This document shows, piece after piece, positions 6,746 to 8,458 of a stretch of 8,458 nucleotides of DNA (positions are counted from its first letter, which is position 1; the number at the start of each line of letters is the position of its first letter). The position numbers and the translations under genes are program-made. The notes under the pieces are model-generated. The model saw only the letters and a list, made by a program, of their open reading frames with translations. It was not told where the DNA came from and did no database searches. The DNA comes from Microbacteriaceae bacterium (lineage in GTDB: Bacteria > Actinomycetota > Actinomycetes > Actinomycetales > Microbacteriaceae), in the NCBI GenBank assembly GCA_947486475.1, contig CANKTR010000038.1:1-8458 (forward strand). The letters are read 5' to 3'.

Positions 6746-7786
6746 ATGCACATCGACATCAAAAACTTGCGTGACGTAGAGGTCGAGAAAGAGATTCCGT
6801 TCGAGGAACTTGCGCTCATCATCGAAGACGCGGTCGTTCGCGCCTACATCAAGCACATCACCCCGATCCCGAACGACGTCGACTACAAGCCGACGGCCGT
6901 CAAACTCGAGGACGAAAAGGGTCGCCCGCGCGCTCGCGTCGGACTCGACCGAAAGACCGGCGACATCACGATTTTCGCTCCCGTCTATAACGACGAGGAC
7001 GAGCGCACCGGCGAAGAGGTCATCGATACCTCTGACTTCGGATACATCGCGGTCGCCGAAGCCAAGCGCGTTCTGTTCCAGAGCATCCGTGCGCTCGACG
7101 ACGAGAAAATCCTGGGCGAATTCAGCCACAAGAAGGGCGACCTCATCTCGGGGGTCATCCAGCAGTCGTCCAACGCCAAGATGGTCCACGTCCTCATTGG
7201 CAAGAACCTCGAGGCCGTCATGCCGTCGCCCGAGCAGGTCGCGGGCGAGGACTACACGCACGGCAAACGCATTCGCGTGGTCATCACCGACGTCAAAAAG
7301 GGGATGAAGGGCCCGTCGATCACGGTGAGCCGCCACCACCCCGACCTCGTGCGTCGCCTGTTCGAACTCGAGGTTCCTGAAATCGGTCAGGGGCTCGTCA
7401 AGGTCGCCGCGATTTCGCGTCACCAGGGCCACCGCACCAAGATCGCCGTGTTCTCGACCGAACCCGGCTTCAACGCGAAGGGTGCGTTCATCGGCGAGCT
7501 CGGTGCTCGCGTTCGAAACGTGTCCAAGGAACTCGGTGACGAAAAAATCGACATCGTCGACTACTCGCCCGACATCGCCGAATTTGTCGCTCACGCACTG
7601 AGCCCCGCCAAGGTCACCAAGGCCGTCCTCGTCGACGCGAGCATCAACGCAGTCCGCGCGTTCGTCCCGGAATACCAGTTGTCACTGGCGATCGGTAAGG
7701 ACGGACAGAACGCTCGGCTGGCGGCGATGTTGACCCGCGCGAAGATCGACGTGAAGAGCGACGCCCTCATGGACGAGTTGCTGTAA
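6746..7786 (+). CDS. nusA: Transcription termination/antitermination factor NusA
   Basis: Binds RNA polymerase and nascent RNA, promoting pausing, Rho-independent termination and rRNA antitermination. The 346-residue protein has the RNAP-binding N-terminal domain (about 1-120; EKEIPFEEL, FGYIAVAEAKRVLFQ), an S1 domain about 127-197 (GEFSHKKGDLISGVIQQ... GPSITVSR), KH1 about 200-275 (HRTKIAV... NAKGAFIG, residues 243-250) and KH2 about 276-338 (YQLSLAIGKDGQNARLAA). It stops after KH2, as actinobacterial NusA does, without the acidic repeats of enterobacteria. Oddities: the KH1 GxxG loop reads GAFIG where GACIG is usual, and residues about 38-60 (PIPNDVDYKPTAVKLEDEKG) look like an insertion compared with mycobacterial and streptomycete NusA, judged from memory. 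The start is supported by AGGGGG 7 nt upstream. ylxR follows after 12 bp, so the two are probably cotranscribed. Confidence 0.97.
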   Translation: MHIDIKNLRDVEVEKEIPFEELALIIEDAVVRAYIKHITPIPNDVDYKPTAVKLEDEKGRPRARVGLDRKTGDITIFAPVYNDEDERTGEEVIDTSDFGYIAVAEAKRVLFQSIRALDDEKILGEFSHKKGDLISGVIQQSSNAKMVHVLIGKNLEAVMPSPEQVAGEDYTHGKRIRVVITDVKKGMKGPSITVSRHHPDLVRRLFELEVPEIGQGLVKVAAISRHQGHRTKIAVFSTEPGFNAKGAFIGELGARVRNVSKELGDEKIDIVDYSPDIAEFVAHALSPAKVTKAVLVDASINAVRAFVPEYQLSLAIGKDGQNARLAAMLTRAKIDVKSDALMDELL

Positions 7787-7798
7787 CCGCAGGGTAGA

Positions 7799-8059
7799 AT
7801 GAATCCTGTCAGAACCTGCATCGGTTGTCGCTTGCGCGATGAACGAGACTCTCTCTTGAGGGTTGTGCTGGCTGGGAACACGGTTGTGGTCGATTCGTCG
7901 GCAACGGCTCCCGGTCGCGGCGCATGGGTCCACCCCACAACGGATTGCGTGAACAGCGCGATTTCGCGGGGCGGTCTCTCTCGGTCGTTTCGTCGCTCGG
8001 GTCCATTCGACACAGGCGGGCTCGTTGCCCACATCATCACAGAAAAGGTTGAAGGCTGA
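7799..8059 (+). CDS. ylxR: YlxR family RNA-binding protein (DUF448)
   Basis: An 86-residue basic protein of the YlxR family, which sits between nusA and infB in many bacteria. Family members bind RNA; in Bacillus subtilis YlxR has been reported to bind and modulate RNase P. Hallmarks visible: RTCIGCR at 5-11, LLRVV at 19-23, APGRGAWVHP at 37-46, C50, and the RGGLSRSFRR segment at 57-66. The ATG at 7799 lies 12 bp after the nusA stop, with AGGG at 7791-7794 and only 4-nt spacing. A TAGAAT hexamer overlaps the start codon but would start transcription inside the gene. Its TGA stop overlaps an ATG (TGATG), the first of a chain of tiny ORFs leading to infB. Confidence 0.92.
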   Translation: MNPVRTCIGCRLRDERDSLLRVVLAGNTVVVDSSATAPGRGAWVHPTTDCVNSAISRGGLSRSFRRSGPFDTGGLVAHIITEKVEG

Positions 8060-8104
8060 TGGACCACTAATGAGCGGCTCGAAATGAGTTCCGTAACGCA
8101 GTAG
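8059..8104 (+). promoter_or_regulatory. Chain of three overlapping mini-ORFs between ylxR and infB
   Basis: The ylxR stop overlaps ATG in TGATG (8057-8061), opening M-D-H-stop (8059-8070). Its TAA overlaps the next ATG in TAATG, opening M-S-G-S-K-stop (8070-8087). This ORF overlaps the next ATG by 4 nt in ATGA, opening M-S-S-V-T-Q-stop (8084-8104). Each junction is the type used for stop-restart coupling. None has its own Shine-Dalgarno. Ribosomes finishing ylxR could pass along the chain and stop 8 nt before the hairpin that covers the infB ribosome binding site. Confidence 0.4.
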
Positions 8105-8112
8105 TGGTGTGC

Positions 8113-8138
8113 CCTGTTCGGGGTGCACCTCGGACAGG
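8113..8138 (+). promoter_or_regulatory. Hairpin covering part of the infB Shine-Dalgarno
   Basis: Bases 8113-8123 pair with 8128-8138 over 11 positions (nine Watson-Crick, two G-U) around a TGCA loop. The 3' arm contains AGG of AGGAG (8136-8140), the infB Shine-Dalgarno. There is no T-run after it, so it is not a terminator. A competing stem (8106-8114 with 8121-8129) uses overlapping bases and would leave the Shine-Dalgarno free. The regulatory role is inferred. Confidence 0.55.
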
Positions 8139-8144
8139 AGAATT

Positions 8145-8458
8145 GTGGCTGGAAAACCACGCGTGCACGAGATTGCCGCAGAGTTCGGCATCGAAAGCAA
8201 GCAGGTCATCGAGAAGCTGGGTACGCTCGGCGAGTTCGTCAAGTCGTCGTCATCGACGATCGAACCGCCCGTCGCCCGCAAGCTTCGCGAGGCGTTCACC
8301 GCCGATGGTCTGACCAAGCAGGACGCCGCACCGGCGTCTGCCACGAAACCTGCCACCCGCGCCCGCACCACGGCGCACGTTGATTTGCCTGATATTCCGT
8401 CGGCCGACGAAGCGGCCAAGGCTGGCGGGAAGCCGCCCGCGCCCGTAACACCCGCGCC
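8145..8458 (+). CDS. infB: Translation initiation factor IF-2 (N-terminal part, runs off right edge)
   Basis: IF-2 is the GTPase that brings initiator fMet-tRNA to the small ribosomal subunit and promotes subunit joining. The 104 visible codons start [25 protein letters not shown], followed by [23 protein letters not shown], the conserved IF2_N domain (about residues 4-50) of actinobacterial IF-2. After it begins the usual Ala/Pro-rich, low-complexity linker ([12 protein letters not shown]..., [11 protein letters not shown]). The GTPase domain lies beyond the window. The GTG start at 8145 is set by homology and by AGGAG at 8136-8140, spaced only 4 nt away. It ends the nusA-ylxR-infB cluster. 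Confidence 0.95.
   Translation, partial: MAGKPRVHEIAAEFGIESKQVIEKLGTLGEFVKSSSSTIEPPVARKLREAFTADGLTKQDAAPASATKPATRARTTAHVDLPDIPSADEAAKAGGKPPAPVTPA

Noticed and set aside
6686..7594. 302-codon minus-strand frame over nusA
   Set aside because: Antisense shadow of nusA; acidic, repetitive composition and no start signals.
7795..7800. TAGAAT as promoter of ylxR
   Set aside because: It overlaps the ylxR start codon, so a transcript would begin inside the gene; no start codon lies at the expected place for a leaderless product.

Overview
The window reads as a chromosomal segment of a GC-rich actinobacterium. The gene order dxr, M50/Rip1-type protease, ispG is the one known around Rip1 in Mycobacterium. 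The protein style (short NusA ending after its KH domains, bacterial-type ProRS with an insertion domain, IF2 N-terminus) and the many GTG starts with an actinobacterial -10 hexamer placed directly upstream suggest Micrococcales, perhaps Microbacteriaceae. That family assignment is an inference. No phage, IS element, CRISPR array, tRNA or rRNA is visible.

Layout. Positions 1-510 (minus strand) hold the N-terminal 170 residues of an aldehyde dehydrogenase of the succinate-semialdehyde type; it runs off the left edge. Positions 511-807 are a poorly explained divergent spacer with a possible 74-codon minus-strand ORF and two short palindromes. Then, all on the plus strand: dxr (808-1890), the M50 site-2 protease (1933-3246), ispG (3264-4412), a 450-bp non-coding region built of inverted and direct repeats (4413-4862), proS (4863-6638), nusA (6746-7786), ylxR (7799-8059), an 85-bp structured leader, and the start of infB (8145 to the right edge).

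How the genes work together. dxr and ispG encode two enzymes of the non-mevalonate (MEP) isoprenoid pathway, with an intramembrane protease between them that cleaves membrane substrates such as anti-sigma factors. proS, nusA, ylxR and infB form the transcription-translation cluster: tRNA charging, transcription elongation/termination, an RNA-binding protein and initiation factor 2. The rimP gene that usually precedes nusA is absent here.

Most notable observations. (1) The ylxR-infB spacer holds three tiny ORFs joined by overlapping stop/start codons, followed by an 11-bp hairpin whose 3' arm covers part of the infB Shine-Dalgarno. This looks like a translational switch. (2) The ispG-proS spacer holds two large imperfect palindromes and seven copies of a related ~18-bp motif, two of them exactly 31 bp apart just upstream of the proS promoter. 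(3) The M50 gene, ispG and proS each look leaderless, with a TANNNT hexamer ending 6-7 nt before the start codon.
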